Shown here: positions 21,380 to 33,359 of the stretch, piece by piece | Numbering within the stretch: position 1 is the stretch's first letter | Layout: every line of letters starts with the position of its first letter | Assembly: GCA_030762175.1 (NCBI GenBank) | Contig: CM060843.1 | Coordinates: 25,859,001-25,923,000, forward strand | Reading direction: 5' to 3' | Length of the DNA stretch: 64,000 nt | Origin: Metallyticus violacea | Taxonomy: Eukaryota; Arthropoda; Insecta; Mantodea; Metallyticidae | Translations under genes and position numbers: made by a program | The notes under the pieces: model-generated | Database searches by the model: none | Told to the model about the DNA's origin: nothing | The model's input: the letters and a program-made list of their open reading frames with translations, nothing else

Positions 21380-21800
21380 CAGCTAGCAACTCATTTATAT
21401 GTTAATTAGTAGAGAATGACAGCATATGCACGAGCTAATGGTCTGTTGTACGTTTTAGTTGGCGGGTGTATGTGAAACGTTGATGGTCTATACTGCTTTC
21501 CAAATCAATGGCCAGGGTCCAGGGTAGCCAAACCATGGAAAGCGATAATCTCTTGTCACAGGACGTTTGGCGCTGCACACCTGCTAACAAGGCTAATCAA
21601 CATTACGTGACGCCCGGCCACCTCGTTACAATGTCCCTGATGACCTCATTACGATAATTACATTGCTTTGAATCACCACCCTAGCTGACCACTTAACAGT
21701 CTCATACTTTCATTCGCGCTGCCCTTGATTACATGGAAATATCATTTGGGAGTTACTCCCTCACAGCTAACTGGTTTGGCATTAACTAGAAGTAAGTTTT
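21380..21800. promoter_or_regulatory. GC-richer island without coding potential, possible cis-regulatory element
   Basis: Composition changes abruptly from very AT-rich to balanced for about 400 bp. It contains TAAT/ATTA cores, a tgacgc/cgtca-type site in attacgtgacgcccgg, and ggccagggtccagggtagcc. No frame is open and no repeat relation to the rest of the window is visible. The regulatory call is inference from composition only. Confidence 0.25.
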
Positions 21801-22229
21801 AAGAAAACCTCTCGTCTTCTCTGCACTTGTTTATTATATGAAATTAAACAAAATGATTTGAAAGAGGACGTAATCTTAGTAGTCAGCATTATACCCATAT
21901 TCAAGTTTTCAATAACATTACGAGACCCGGGAAATGTATGACATATCTGCGCATGCACTGAATTCTTGACACACTTAATAGGTCAGTATATGAAATTTGC
22001 AATAATATCAGCATATGTGCAGTTTTCTTTCTATGGAGTTTCATAATTATTGTATTAATAAATTTATTGTTAAGTTCTAAAAAATGTTTGAGGAAAATTT
22101 GCAAAAAAAAAAAAAAAAAAAAGTATATTTTGTAGTTTTCCTTTCCTTAAAAAGATACCAAAGCAGAAGGTTAGATTTTTTCTATGTGATATTACAACAT
22201 TTTATTTCATGTTACCGAACTATAGAAAT
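21801..22229. other. AT-rich spacer with an A(19) run
   Basis: Poly(A) at about 22104-22122. Nothing else recognised. Confidence 0.4.
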
Positions 22230-22590
22230 TTAGTTGTTTATAGAAAAAAAAACAAGTCCCAAATTATAAGACAAAATATTAGTTTTTATTAAATCTGTTA
22301 CTCTGATAAATGTATTGTGGTTCATCAACAGCGATGCAACAGTGTAGAAATGCGTGCTTTTAAACATGTCCAAACAATCCTGAAACATTTTCGTTCGGAT
22401 CCGCTTCTTATCGACCGTTAAGAAATCTGAGAATTTTTCATATGCAAATGCTCGTGCAACATGTTCCAAACACGATCTTTTAAGATCTTTGTAACATTAG
22501 CAAGATCAGGTGCCTTAGCTCGCCAGTAATTTAATATGGCCTTGTGGGATAGTTCATCTTCAAAAATTAAAAAAAAAAAGATTGTTTAAA
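22230..22590 (-). pseudogene. Mariner-type transposase relic, N-terminal third
   Basis: The minus strand reads ILKDRVWNMLHEHLHMKK then LSDFLTVDKKRIRTKMFQDC and LDMFKSTHFYTV. This matches the mariner stretch V-NILHE-LHMKKL...LTVDQKR-R---...CLE-FK that precedes the first catalytic aspartate. One frame change occurs near 22450. The catalytic region does not follow, so only the DNA-binding part survives. Confidence 0.6.
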
Positions 22591-22617
22591 TCGGGCAGCC
22601 AATTTTTTACATCTCCT

Positions 22618-22935
22618 TTAACAGTTCTTCATTGCTTCTGACATGTTTTGACTTACGGTTCGTAGATATCCAACGGTTTCCGTGGTTCCCCGTTTCTTCA
22701 CTAGATATTGAACGGAGTATTTTGGTGGTTTCCGAATCCTAAAATGAGCGAAAGAAAAAAAAATCCTTGACACTTCTTTCTCGACGCAGTTTTCAGTCTC
22801 ATACTTGTGAACAACAAACATGCATTGTTCCACTAAGTACCGGTTCATACTGTACTGTACGTAATGTATTACTCGTAACACGTGGGCACAAAGATTGTTG
22901 TCTATCTCTGAATAACAAGGACAGTAAACACACAA
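22618..22935 (-). pseudogene. Tc1/mariner-superfamily HTH relic
   Basis: An open minus-strand frame contains MFVVHKYETENCVEKEV, FAHFRIRKPPKYSVQYLVKK and RGTTETVGYL. This is the layout of an N-terminal helix-turn-helix pair in Tc1-like transposases (F---HKY-ET-SC-E-...RKPP----I--L--KF--TG-V-D-P). No DDE part follows. It lies just upstream of, and on the same strand as, the mariner-type relic at 22230-22590 but belongs to a different family. Confidence 0.5.
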
Positions 22936-23680
22936 CCCGCCTTCACGGGTATGAGCAACACATAACGTGCCCCATGTTACATCACGTTATGTCATTGTCA
23001 ACTTTTATTCATTTACGTCTATCAGTTTGAAAACTATAAAGAAAAACAAAGAGCTAGGGGAAAGCCGATTGCTATTTAAGTACGGATTAAAAAGACAAAA
23101 ACAAATTCCTTGTAGGTAATTCTTGCAATTTTACAGAGGAAACGTACACGAATCCCGTGCTAGTTTGCTCACTTTCGAGAGCCTCGCAACTTTGGAAGTA
23201 ATATAAGGGGATACAGAAATTTTAAATCTGTAAATTTGTTAAATGACAGGACAATATATACACTGAACCATATAAACTACCACCGTCAATATTTCTGAAT
23301 CGAAGGTGCTGCTGATACATGCAGCGGTATTAAAAGGGGGGGGGGTGTCGGCTAGGCGTTGGTCGTGCTGTTGTGAAATGATGAACGCTCCGCTGCAATG
23401 AAGTGCAGTTCACCACGTCAGAACCAATGCTCCGGCGCATGAGAATGAGTTACTTGTTTATAGTTTTTTGGAATCTCAGGGTTTATATTTGTTTTTTGGT
23501 TTTTGGAACGTACGCACGTTACCAGGGAGACAGGATGGAAACGGGGGACACACTCTCCTTCACTTCAAGACCATGTAAATTCCTTTTGAGAATTGTTTAT
23601 TCACAGTTATAGAGACGATGAACCTCTTTAATTTACATAAGTTATACTTTCTAGCCAGGAGAGAATCTCGGACTATTGGA
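22936..23680. other. Unassigned stretch with a G(10) run
   Basis: Contains gggggggggg-like text at about 23335-23345 and no supported gene. Confidence 0.4.
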
Positions 23681-24105
23681 GCTATAAGGGAGCTAACTGC
23701 GGACTGTCTGAACTGCCTCAAAACTCATCAAAACTGATTAAAACTCGTCACACTGCTCTGATCAAACTGCCTAACTAAAAACTTGATCACACTGCTCCTG
23801 CCTTTAACTGCGGGGCTTGACTAAAAACTCATCAGACTGCTCAAAAACGGCTCCTGCCCGAACTGCTACGAAACTACGTCACGGTTGTTCACAAAACTGC
23901 AGGGCTTTTCTTCAAAAACTGCCTAACCAAAACTGCTTAACTAAAACTGCATCAAGATTCTTCACAACTGCCTAACTAGAGCTGCCTGGCTTTTCTTCAG
24001 AACTGCTTGCAAAATACTCCGGCCTGATCTGCCTCACGACTCATCAGAAACTGTCGACAACTGCGTGGCTTTTCTTCAAAACTGTGGGGCTTTTCTGCTT
24101 TCCCA
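23680..24105. repeat. Degenerate ACTGC-rich repeat
   Basis: actgc occurs about 15 times in roughly 400 bp, usually as aactgc or aaactgc and often followed by ctaac. A second motif, ggcttttcttca(a/g)aac, recurs at about 23903, 23989 and 24066 (spacing near 80 bp). It has no reading frame, and its periodicity is irregular. Confidence 0.7.
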
Positions 24106-26402
24106 TAACTTTTATTAGTTTCACAGTCTGTCAGTCTCATGTGCGTTCTTTTAATTTTGAGTTCAAATTCTCGTAGCGTCTGTTTAGGTTCTACTCCTAG
24201 GTTGGCTACATGAGAATCACGTGGTTCCCGGTTCGTTCCCTATAGGCTGCTATTTGGCGCCGATTTCTGTAAGAGTCCTCCTACTAACGAACTCCTGGGT
24301 TTGTTTATCTCATTTCTCTCCTCAGATCTCTCCTTCAAGTTGTTTTCATGTCAGAAACATGTCCCGTTAAACTTTGTTCGAGTTGCATCGTTTTCAAGGA
24401 CTTTCCTGCCATAAGATCACCCCTAGCTAAGCTGTATGTTAGGGATTGGAATTTTTATGACCTTACTATTCTTTGTATAGCGGACGCAGCTTCCTGGGTC
24501 TTAACTTGCATGATTTTGCAGAGTTACTGCACAAAATGTGTGTATCATATTCTCAGAGGCTTTTGCTCTTAGGTCTTATTAATGTTTTAGGACTCATCAA
24601 ATTAAACATACAATTTTATATTCTTCCTAATCTCTGGAGCTAGGAAATACGACTCCATGTAGCCACCGAACAAGCGCTCGTCAGTGTGAACCATACAACG
24701 ATTTGCAGTTAATAGAGAGTGTATTCCTAACACAAAGCTTCATTTTTGCAAATGGAAAATATCTACTGACTTCAAGAAAATACAACTAGATGAGATTATA
24801 TTTCCAATGGAGAATTTGTACGATTCTAGGCCAAGAAGTTTACGAAATATCGTCGGTCTTTCAGAATCTTTTAATGAATTCCCACGACTTATTTCGCAAA
24901 AGGCAATTTGTTAGGTAAAATCATGAGAACAGAATTTCTCTTGACACTCTAATCTCACCTAGTTTTAATATCTTGAAGTTAATAAGCATTTTTCATTTGA
25001 AAAAATGTAGCACTGTACTAAAAATACTCTTTCTAATAATTGCTGGAATCCTTTTATGAACTACATTGCTGAGCCCTTGTCTAAACTTCGTTTCAGAAAC
25101 ATTTGAGGTTTTAGTTTTAGGTTACTAATTCTGTATTTAGGTATAAGAATTGATCTACAAATAAATATACCAACCTCGAATCAATAGAGAATGTATTAAA
25201 TTTATTCTTTACTCTGCTTCTTTCCACCTGCTTGAGTCTATTTGGTAATCATAATTTGGAACTGCTTATATTTTTTGGTGATATATGTCTCTCAATTTGT
25301 TCTTTTAGTATTTAGCAATTCTTGGTCATTGTTTATGTAATCTAAAAGAGATAGCAGCTAGAAATGGTCCTTCTATAATTTCGATTATATTTTTCTCTTC
25401 CAGTTAAATCTTCAGTTTTTCAAACGTAACCATTGATGCTTTCTGTCATACGTAAATGATTACATGTAATCTAATATATGTTTCTTTGATTTATTTGTGT
25501 TTCTTTATTCAATCAGATTATTAACAATATCCAAGTCCATGTATAGCAAATTTACAGTGGCTTTATAATCCTACTTCTTAATTAATTTTACATTCTATTG
25601 GGTTCTTTCCGTATAATTTCACAGTTACACCTCTTACCACATGGTTACTTATAAACCTTCACTTATTATTTCAGCTATTAATATTACAATTACAATAACT
25701 GAATTCCTTAAAACACGTTATCAATTTAATGAAAAACTTATATTTACAGGTAAAATGATTATATAAGTTAATATGAATGGTTATTGTATAGTAAGTATAT
25801 AATATAAATGAAAAATAATATAATACTATTAACAATGTAAGTAAAATAAAAAGGTAGAAAAGGATAAAACACTAAGAAAAAGAAAGAGATATGTAATCGC
25901 TATATTTCGAACTGCTTGGCAAGAAGACAAGTGAAGACGGTAAAAATAAATATAGAATATCGAAGGTAACGTTATGCATGGAAACAGATGAAACAAGCTA
26001 CAAGAGTGTGTGAGAAGAAGGAAAAAAATGAATATGTAAGATTTAAACCCGGTGGTATACGCGCTTTATGCAAAAGTATAGCTGCCACTTCTATAGAAAT
26101 CTTTTCTCGAGAAATCTCAGTCGGGTATGAACCTGTGAAATATACAAATTATCTATGGTGCAATTTTATACGCAAGTGTAATTTGAGGTAATGATCCCCT
26201 GAGACCGTTAGTGAAGGTTGCTGTACATATCTTTATTTCAGTGCTTTGATTTTCTATGCAGTTTAATATTAAATTAGAGATTCTTTTTTTAAATTTTTGA
26301 ACTGATTCATTTATATAACCGTTTGCTTCTGCTGTTGTATGACCAGCATCAACATGGTGCCTCAGCAGTAAAAACGGTCAACGTTTAGTTAATTTGAATC
26401 GA
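24106..26402. other. Unassigned AT-rich stretch
   Basis: No gene supported. 24200-24300 is more balanced in composition and includes tttggcgccgatttctgta, which on the minus strand could be taken for an LTR/primer-binding junction, but nothing else supports that. Confidence 0.35.
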
Positions 26403-27030
26403 ATATATAAGCAGGCGTTTGCTCCGCTGGGGCATCAGTTCTTGAATTCATCAATTGACTGCAGTGACTCAATTACTCAGTCCACATGCGCAGTTCGGAA
26501 ACTCAGTTGTAAAATATACCTGCCACGACTCTAATCTTGACGCCTTACATTCTGCAAGGACTCAGTTTGGCAACTCAGTTTTGATATATCAGAGAGCCAG
26601 AAGATCAGTTAAGCGCATTTCATAGGAGCAGTTCAGATAGTCAGATAATCCGATTCATCTCCTTGGAAGTCGGGGCAGCTAAGTTTATATCGATGGAGCT
26701 GTTCTCTCGTATGCAGAACACCAGAGGACGCGAAAGATCTTGAAGCAATGAATTACCATATATATTATGTCGCATCGCGTAATTAATTACACAGTTGATA
26801 TCCTCTCCCAGTCCTGTTGAGCATGAGTCACAAAATAGCGTAATAGAACCCTGAGATATTGTTTTTAATAATCGTGGAGAGCAACATCAAAGCTATCAAT
26901 AGTCAATTAACGATAACACACCCCTACAAAATATGGCGATCAGCAACTAGCACGCTTCATAATTGGCGACCAACTGGTCACCAACAGCTAAAATCACTTC
27001 AAATTTGGTGCCCAACCCGGGATACTCAGC
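26403..27030 (+). promoter_or_regulatory. LTR-like promoter and leader remnant
   Basis: TATATAA at 26404-26410 is followed 33 bp later by the arthropod initiator TCAGTT (26435-26440). The next 500 bp are balanced in composition, with several actcagt/ctcagtt direct repeats, and end in aattggcgaccaactggtc and aatttggtgcccaacccggg. The latter resembles an LTR-retrotransposon primer-binding site. No gag or pol follows. The element call is inference; the TATA/Inr pair is directly visible. Confidence 0.35.
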
Positions 27031-28230
27031 CGGAACCTATTAAACAGTCAGAAGAAGTAAGACATATTTCTCTGCCCATATTTCTAATTGTATAATTCCA
27101 AAGTTTTGCACTGTCCATTTTCCCTGGAATAATTAATAGATAAGACTGAAGTGTCGCAGAAAATAAGGTATAGTCGTGTATTTTTTTTTCTTTTCTTTTT
27201 CATAGTACTTTCCTATTACTGTAAAGCTTCTTTCTGTGTTTGCTATATGTTTGGAATAGAAATTAAAATGATTAATTCCAGGTTCTTTACATGATAAAAT
27301 TTTAATTCCTGTAAACTTTTTGTTTGCTTGTTTACGAAAACATTAATTGTTTTGAAATGTTTAAGGAGTGTAGGAAAAACTTGAAAATTAAAAACGAGGT
27401 TAATATGTTTTGGACTTGACTCTATTTCTTATTATTACAACAATTTACTGTTTTGCTACCGCGCATAGCATGATATTAATTTACATTTATAAACGATAAA
27501 CACCCCATATCTACATTTCCATATTTTCTGTATACATATTTACCATTTTTATATTTTCAAGAAAACCCTACTTGGATATATTATGTGCCCTTTATTTTAT
27601 TAGAAGATATTTCTGATCAGGTACTTTGCTTACAAATATTTTATTTAATTGGTTGAAAATATTTTGGATTTATTTCTTCTATACTCTTCTAAATTACGTT
27701 TTAACAAGGAACACACTTTTCTGTATTTGAATTCATCAACTCGACGTTTGATGATTAGTGTAGACTTTATAATCGAATAGTTTGAGCACTTGCTTTGACA
27801 CTTTCCAAAAATTATTTTAAGCTTTTTGTTCTTTTCCATTCCACGAATTGCCCTTACAGTTTTCCATGACTCTTCTTCGATTTTTGAGATAATAAGTTAT
27901 TACATTCATAACTTCCTGCAGTATTTCAGGCGTTGAACTTCATTACACATCGTCGATACCACTAACATCAAACATTTTTTTACATAAAATATTAATTGAA
28001 AAACCATTAACTCGTAAGACGAACTTGTTAATTTTCGTGTTTATGGCATACGTAAGCAACTTTTCCTTACAAGCAGGACTGAAAGCACTAGTGCTATCGT
28101 GCTGCTGGCTGCTGTACCGGTCTGCTGGTGTAACTTGCTGCTAGCGCCCTAGCAGCAGGCCAGACCCAAGCGACAGCGGAGATAGCCAAAGATTAACACT
28201 TCACGAGCATAGGTGTGATAGTTCAAGCGA
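27031..28230. other. Unassigned AT-rich stretch
   Basis: No recognisable feature. Confidence 0.4.
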
Positions 28231-28288
28231 TTTGAGCGTAATGCTACAGTTGTGAAGATAGTGGGTTCAAATCCCTCTATTCCCAGGC
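28215..28288 (+). repeat. tRNA-like segment of a third short repeat
   Basis: gtgatagttcaagcgatttgagcgtaatgctacag resembles an A-box region and gtgggttcaaatccctc a B box, at tRNA-like spacing. An (ATT)n tract follows directly. There is no matching acceptor stem, so it is probably a SINE remnant of another family. Confidence 0.4.
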
Positions 28289-28327
<39 letters not shown>

Positions 28328-28340
28328 GCATCATCATCAT
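28289..28340. repeat. (ATT)n followed by (ATC)n microsatellite
   Basis: About 12 att units then five atc units. Confidence 0.9.
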
Positions 28341-28376
28341 CATATTCTGCTGGAGTTAAAGAAAATTTGCCACAAT

Positions 28377-28720
28377 TACAATGATTTAATTGGTAAACCA
28401 CTGGGTCCACCGGTTTCTAGGATTTACCCAGGTTAACTGACTAGTTAGATTACAGTGTGTGTAAATGAATAAATTGCGAATTCCCACAAGAGGAGATTTC
28501 CTACCGTTACAATATTTTACCCGCCTGGTAATGCCCTCATTACAATGATTTAATCCCTAAATCATTGGATCCACGGTTTCTAGGATTTGCCCAGCTTAGC
28601 CGATAAGTTAGGTTAGTGTGTGTGAAATGAATTTATTGCGAATTCCTACAAGAGGAGATTTCCCACCGTTACAATATTTTAATCACCTTGCAATGTCCTC
28701 ATTACACTGATTTGCCCATC
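28377..28720. repeat. Tandem duplication, about 163-bp unit
   Basis: tacaatgattta...ggtttctaggattt...gaattc-cacaagaggagattt recurs with anchors at 28377, 28541 and (shortened) 28703. Two full units with about 10 percent divergence by eye, plus the start of a third. Confidence 0.85.
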
Positions 28721-30055
28721 TCTATCCACTTACATTTACGAAAAGGAGGCGAGCGAAGTTGATGTATGAGCATAAAGAGTTGCACCAGCAGCACGGGTAA
28801 GGGTATGAGTACAGCAGCACGAAGGTACCAGTGCTCTGCTTGTAATGTCAAGTTACATAAGCGCTTACAGTGTTTTGTTTTCCACTATTTCAAACAGTGT
28901 ACATAATTTTATATCGTCATCATACTGAATTCAAAGGTTTCTAAATAAATGTGTAGTTTTTCTAGTCGCAGAGTAAACAATATATGCAACTTTCGCATAT
29001 CAAGGCTCGTGTCACCACTTAATTCATACTCGCGTCTTAATAGGTGCATTTACATGATCATTGCATAATATATTGTTACTATTTCTAAACAAAACTCAGT
29101 TTGTTTTTAGCTTGCACAATAAAAAATTCACATTTTAGTTTTTACACCTCAAACAGTAGAAGCATCTTATTCTGTTGCGTGGTCTTTAACAAAATAAATT
29201 GGTTATTTGCTCAGGACTCATTTTACTAAATCAGTTTGGCTTTATACACATTCATTTTAAATATATTCCAAGAGACCATTTATTTTATTAACTTTAGTCC
29301 TGGTTAACTAAAGGGAAAGATGGATAAATATTATGAGAAAATAGCATAACAAATAAAGGACTGCCAGAAGAGGCTGAAAACTAATATTTATGAAAAAAAA
29401 AAAAAAACACAAAGATAATAATACGACTAAAATAGACAGAAACATAGTGTGATTGTGAATAATGAATAATTATGAGAATGTCCATGGGTAAATAAATTGT
29501 AGTAATTCTCTCTTATTTTATACACTACAACTGTTACATTTAATATGATTTTTACTTTCGAACTTAATTAATTTAGCTTAACTGCATACAAATTAAAAAT
29601 AAATTATGGTTACCTGCTTATTAAGGGCCCGTGAAAAGTTTCCCCGGTGTGATAACCTCTTGAACACATGAGCCTGACGCAGTTATAGAGCTTTGACACT
29701 TACTTGTGGAAAGGATTGTCGAGAGGCAGCCCGTTAATTAAATTTTCTGTGGCACATTCAGATCAAGCTCCCATTTAAATTCAATTATTGTCCACTCAGA
29801 TCTCTCAGGCACCTCTTCATAACCTGGAGTTGATTGTTTGAGCTTCCAGAAAATAATTAAGTTACTGAATTAAAAACGCGGGACTGAGGTTGTTTTCCCG
29901 GTACTAGAACCGCCACGAGAGGTTGACATTCTGTGGCGACGCAACTCTTCTCATTGAGTGTTTTCAAAGACTATTGATGTATCCCATGCTTCCCTCGTGC
30001 ACTAGACATTTCCATTCTTTATTGGTCCCTAAAATGTCATCAAGTTTATAGGGTC
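28721..30055. other. Unassigned AT-rich stretch
   Basis: No gene recognised. Contains a poly(A) run at about 29395-29407. Confidence 0.4.
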
Positions 30056-30350
30056 GGTCCTCTTGGTGTACTGCTAGCCATACATACCCCTTAAACCCAA
30101 GATCACGGCTTCGATCCCGGCCAGGATCGATGAATTTTTTCGGGCGTAAAAATCCTAAATCCTTCGGAAGGAAAGTAAAGTTGTGAGATCCCGTGTCGTA
30201 CATTTACGGTACGATAAATAACCTCAGCCTAAAAAAAGAGACCTCTGAGCAAAATTTGTCGGCCGTTTCACGCCCTGATTTGAATGGGACGCTGATGACC
30301 TGGGATATTAAAGAATTAAAGAGCGTCCGTAAGTAAACCAAATGAAAAAA
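30056..30350 (+). mobile_element. SINE-2 copy c
   Basis: Forward SINE-2. The B box is changed (gcttcgatcccggcc) and the head reads ggtcctcttggtgtactgc, so the promoter is probably weakened. The body and the cgtccgtaagtaaacc tail are intact. Confidence 0.9.
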
Positions 30351-30949
30351 TTTTAATGGTTTACCAAAAACCAAAACATTCAAAATTCTAAAATAGTGTT
30401 TATGTGTAAAGTTTGATGTAGACGAAAAACTAAAATTTTCATATGAAGTTAAAGAAGAAATCAAAGAATAGTTTAGACATTGTAGATAGTAAACCAAGAA
30501 ACGTTACAACCGGACAATTAATGCTGTTTTAGAATCAGTAGAAATTGTAAACCTAACTCTCGTTATAGAAATTCATTTACAAATCCTTTACCTCAACAAA
30601 GGATGATGTAAATTTATACCGATGTATTTCGGAATTTCATATTGAAATACTTACATATGCACATTTTTATGATATTTTATCATTTGATTTTTTGTTTGTA
30701 TTTACTTTTATCTTTCACAAAGCTTGTATCGTTTTCTGTAGCCCGTCATTCCAGACTTCACCTATCTAAATAAAATGCATGCTAAAAAGAGGCTAAATTA
30801 TGAATATTTTCATATTCTTACTGCACTTCGACATGTTGCTCTATGCATACAACAGTTGCTTTAAAAATTCTAGACAAAGCAATGAAGGAATACGTATTTA
30901 ACGCAAAAATTATTTTCATTTTTGCAACATAATCTCCTTTAAGATCAAT
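30351..30949. other. Unassigned AT-rich stretch
   Basis: No recognisable feature. Confidence 0.4.
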
Positions 30950-31480
30950 ACATATATTCTAGCAATGCTTTATTAACATTTTCCCTTTTTGAAGGGGTTT
31001 TAGGCAAAAATGCTCCTCTATAGCTGCAATCGTCTCTTGATTTGGTGAAAAATGCTGACCGGTGTAAGAGAATTTAAGCTTTGGGAAGAGATGAAAGTGG
31101 GATAAATTCAAATCTTTGGAATAGGGGGGATGCTCTAAAAGTCCACGCTTCATATATCTTAAATTTTCCATTGCTGAAACAGTTTTGTGAGAACTAACTT
31201 GATGAAGAAATAAAATGTTTTTTTTCTTCTGTAGATCAGATTTTGCTAAGGAACTTTTCATCCAGTTGGTTTAACATTAGCCTCCAGTTATGGTTTGATC
31301 CTTCTGAAAATAAATTCTTTTAGAATCCCAAAAGTCTGATGACGAATGACCACACTTTGTCTCCTTGGAGCTGAACAAAGGCTTCTTGTTCACTGTTTTG
31401 ACTGTTCTGATGTGTGATGGTGAATCTGCCTCATCCAAAGTTGTAAGCACATAATCTTTTGCTGTCATAAAAGTTCAAAA
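30950..31480 (-). pseudogene. Mariner-type transposase relic, C-terminal half
   Basis: Minus-strand frames give KCGHSSSDFWDSKRIYFQKD then QTITGG (mariner S-FWD--GI-F-DYL-KG-TI-GEYY), then LAKSDLQKKKNILFLHQVSS and RGLLEHPPYSKDLNLSHFHL then FPKLKF (third-aspartate block; the S-D is now S-H). AAIEEHF is the usual C-terminal helix. The second aspartate (HQDN/HDN) is lost as HQVSS. Inactive, and no clear inverted repeats were found. Confidence 0.75.
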
Positions 31481-32063
31481 ACTGCTGCGCTATTTTCATT
31501 GAATGTGTTTTTGATCTACTGTTGGCAAGTGTCACATCCATCCAGGTTTTTCATAACGAAAAACGTTTCTTAACGTTCTTTTGAAATACAACCTCAGTCA
31601 TTTCAGCACTTAACTCTCGGGTCATCTTATTCCATTATTTGTTGAATGATTTGGTAAAACTTCACTATTTTCAAGGCTGTTACGCCCATGTTTAAATTCA
31701 AAAGCCTATTTTTCATTTTTGAAGGTGAAGGAGAAGAATATGCATAAATCTATATTGGTATGAATCTCGCTTGGCGTTGAACAATCTTTCACAAAGAACT
31801 TCGATACTCTGTTTTATACATTTATGAAATATTATTAGTCTCAAAGATCATTTTTACTTTTGCGTACTAAGAGAGTTGTTAGAAAGAAAAAAAGAGAACA
31901 TTACTGTTTCACTATAATGTTACTGTAAATGTAAATAGAAATACCAATAACTTCCCAGACCGTGCTTGACCGTTTGGCAGGTTGGTTGTGACATTGCTCA
32001 AACAACGATCTTTATACGAGGGAATATGGCAAGCTGTTAGCCTAACACAGAAATGAGATTGTG
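31481..32063. other. Spacer, possibly more of the mariner-type relic
   Basis: Upstream coding of the relic at 30950-31480 would fall here on the minus strand, but no block is readable. Confidence 0.3.
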
Positions 32064-33350
32064 CGAGGGTAAGTCCACAAGTTTCCGGCCCCTTATATTC
32101 TGGTATGATAAGGACAAAAACTATATTTCACTTTTCAATATACTTACCCTTTATTGCAATACACTTCTCACATTTTTGAATCAAAATTTCAATCCCCCCT
32201 CGCCAAAATAGCCCGAAGTCTTGTCTGCAAAATTGGCATAAACAGCATCCGTCACTTCATCCTCACTTTTAAAGTTCCTTCCTCGAAGGTCCTTATAGAG
32301 TTTTGAGAAGAGGAAATAGTCACTGGGAGCTAGATTTGACCTGTAGGGTGAATGGTCGATCTCCTTGAAGTCACATTTCTTCACAGCTTCCTTTGCAACA
32401 AGAGCTGCGTGCACAGGCGCGTTGTCATGAAGACGGCGCACATCACCACTCAGCTTTCCTCGCCTTTTCTCTATGATGGAAGCACATAGTCTGTGCAGTA
32501 GGCCAGCATAGTACTCCCCACTTACTGTGGTGTTCCTCTCCTTGAAGTCAATGAAGAGTATTCCTTCACAGTCCCAAAAGATTGTGGTCATGAACTTCTT
32601 GGTTGACTGAGTGACCTTGGCCTATAGAGGCAGTGCTTTGCACTGTTTACGCCACTTTATTGATTCTCTTTTGAACAAGAGATCATAGTAGAGGACCACA
32701 GTTTCATCTCCTGTAACAATGGTTTGCAGAACTTCTCTCTCTCTCGTTGCCACGGCACAGCTCCAAAAATGCCTTACAACAGATGACTCAGTGTTGCTTT
32801 TGGACTGATGAAAGGAGTCTAGGCACCAATCTTATTCATGTTTAAATGTTCATGAATAAATAGAAGGACTATTGTTTTAGAAAGGCTCAACCTTGCTGCT
32901 GTTTCTGTAACTTTGAGCCGCTGGTCTTCCATAATTTCTCCTTCCACAGAGCGATGTTTTCAGGAGTGAGCATCTGCGAGGGTCGACCAGTACGCTATTC
33001 ATCTTCAAAGCTTTCTCGACCCATTCGAAAAAGTGTGGGCCATTCTTTTACAGTATAATGTGAGGGGAATGCTTCGCCATATACACCGTCCAATCGCTGT
33101 TTAATTTCATTTGGTGTGAGTGCTTCTTTTGTAAAGAAATTAATAGCAGTTCGAAACTCCATTTTGAACATGTCACAATTTTCTACACACATAGCCTTCT
33201 TTATATAACTATATCTGAACAACTGAACACAGCGGAACGAAAGTTACAGATGCAATTATTTAATTAGCAGATAAGGTATGGCACCAGATAAGGTTTTATG
33301 AAGGCTATAAAAGCTGTCGTCGAGGCCGGAAACTTACGGATTTACCCTCG
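32064..33350 (-). mobile_element. Mariner-type DNA transposon B, copy 2, 1287 bp
   Basis: Ends cgagggtaagtccacaagtt and, at the right, its reverse complement with three mismatches in 27. Right flank TA (33351-33352); the left flank is TG, probably a mutated TA. Same family as the element at 16167, in opposite orientation. Confidence 0.92.
32180..33162 (-). pseudogene. Mariner B copy 2 transposase, broken
   Basis: Starts MEFRTAINFFTKEALTPNEI at the ATG at 33162. The paired HTH domain continues through VYGEAFPSHYTVKEWPTLF and RMGRESFEDE to a stop near 32997. The middle portion is broken by stops (region 32640-32990). The last open segment (32591-32181) reads MTTIFWDCEGILFIDF, LHDNAPVHAALVAKEAVKKC and LAPSDYFLF. 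There are 34 residues between the aspartates of HDN and PSD, the canonical DD34D spacing. SPD has become SNL, which is not the catalytic position. Better preserved at the C-terminus than copy 1. Confidence 0.85.
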
Positions 33351-33359
33351 TATTTCAAA

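Noticed and set aside
24200..24300. Minus-strand LTR end plus primer-binding site around ggcgccaaat
   Set aside because: Only one short match, with no paired LTR, promoter or retroelement gene nearby.
28149..28343. 64-codon minus-strand open frame with poly-Ile
   Set aside because: Translation of the ATT microsatellite.
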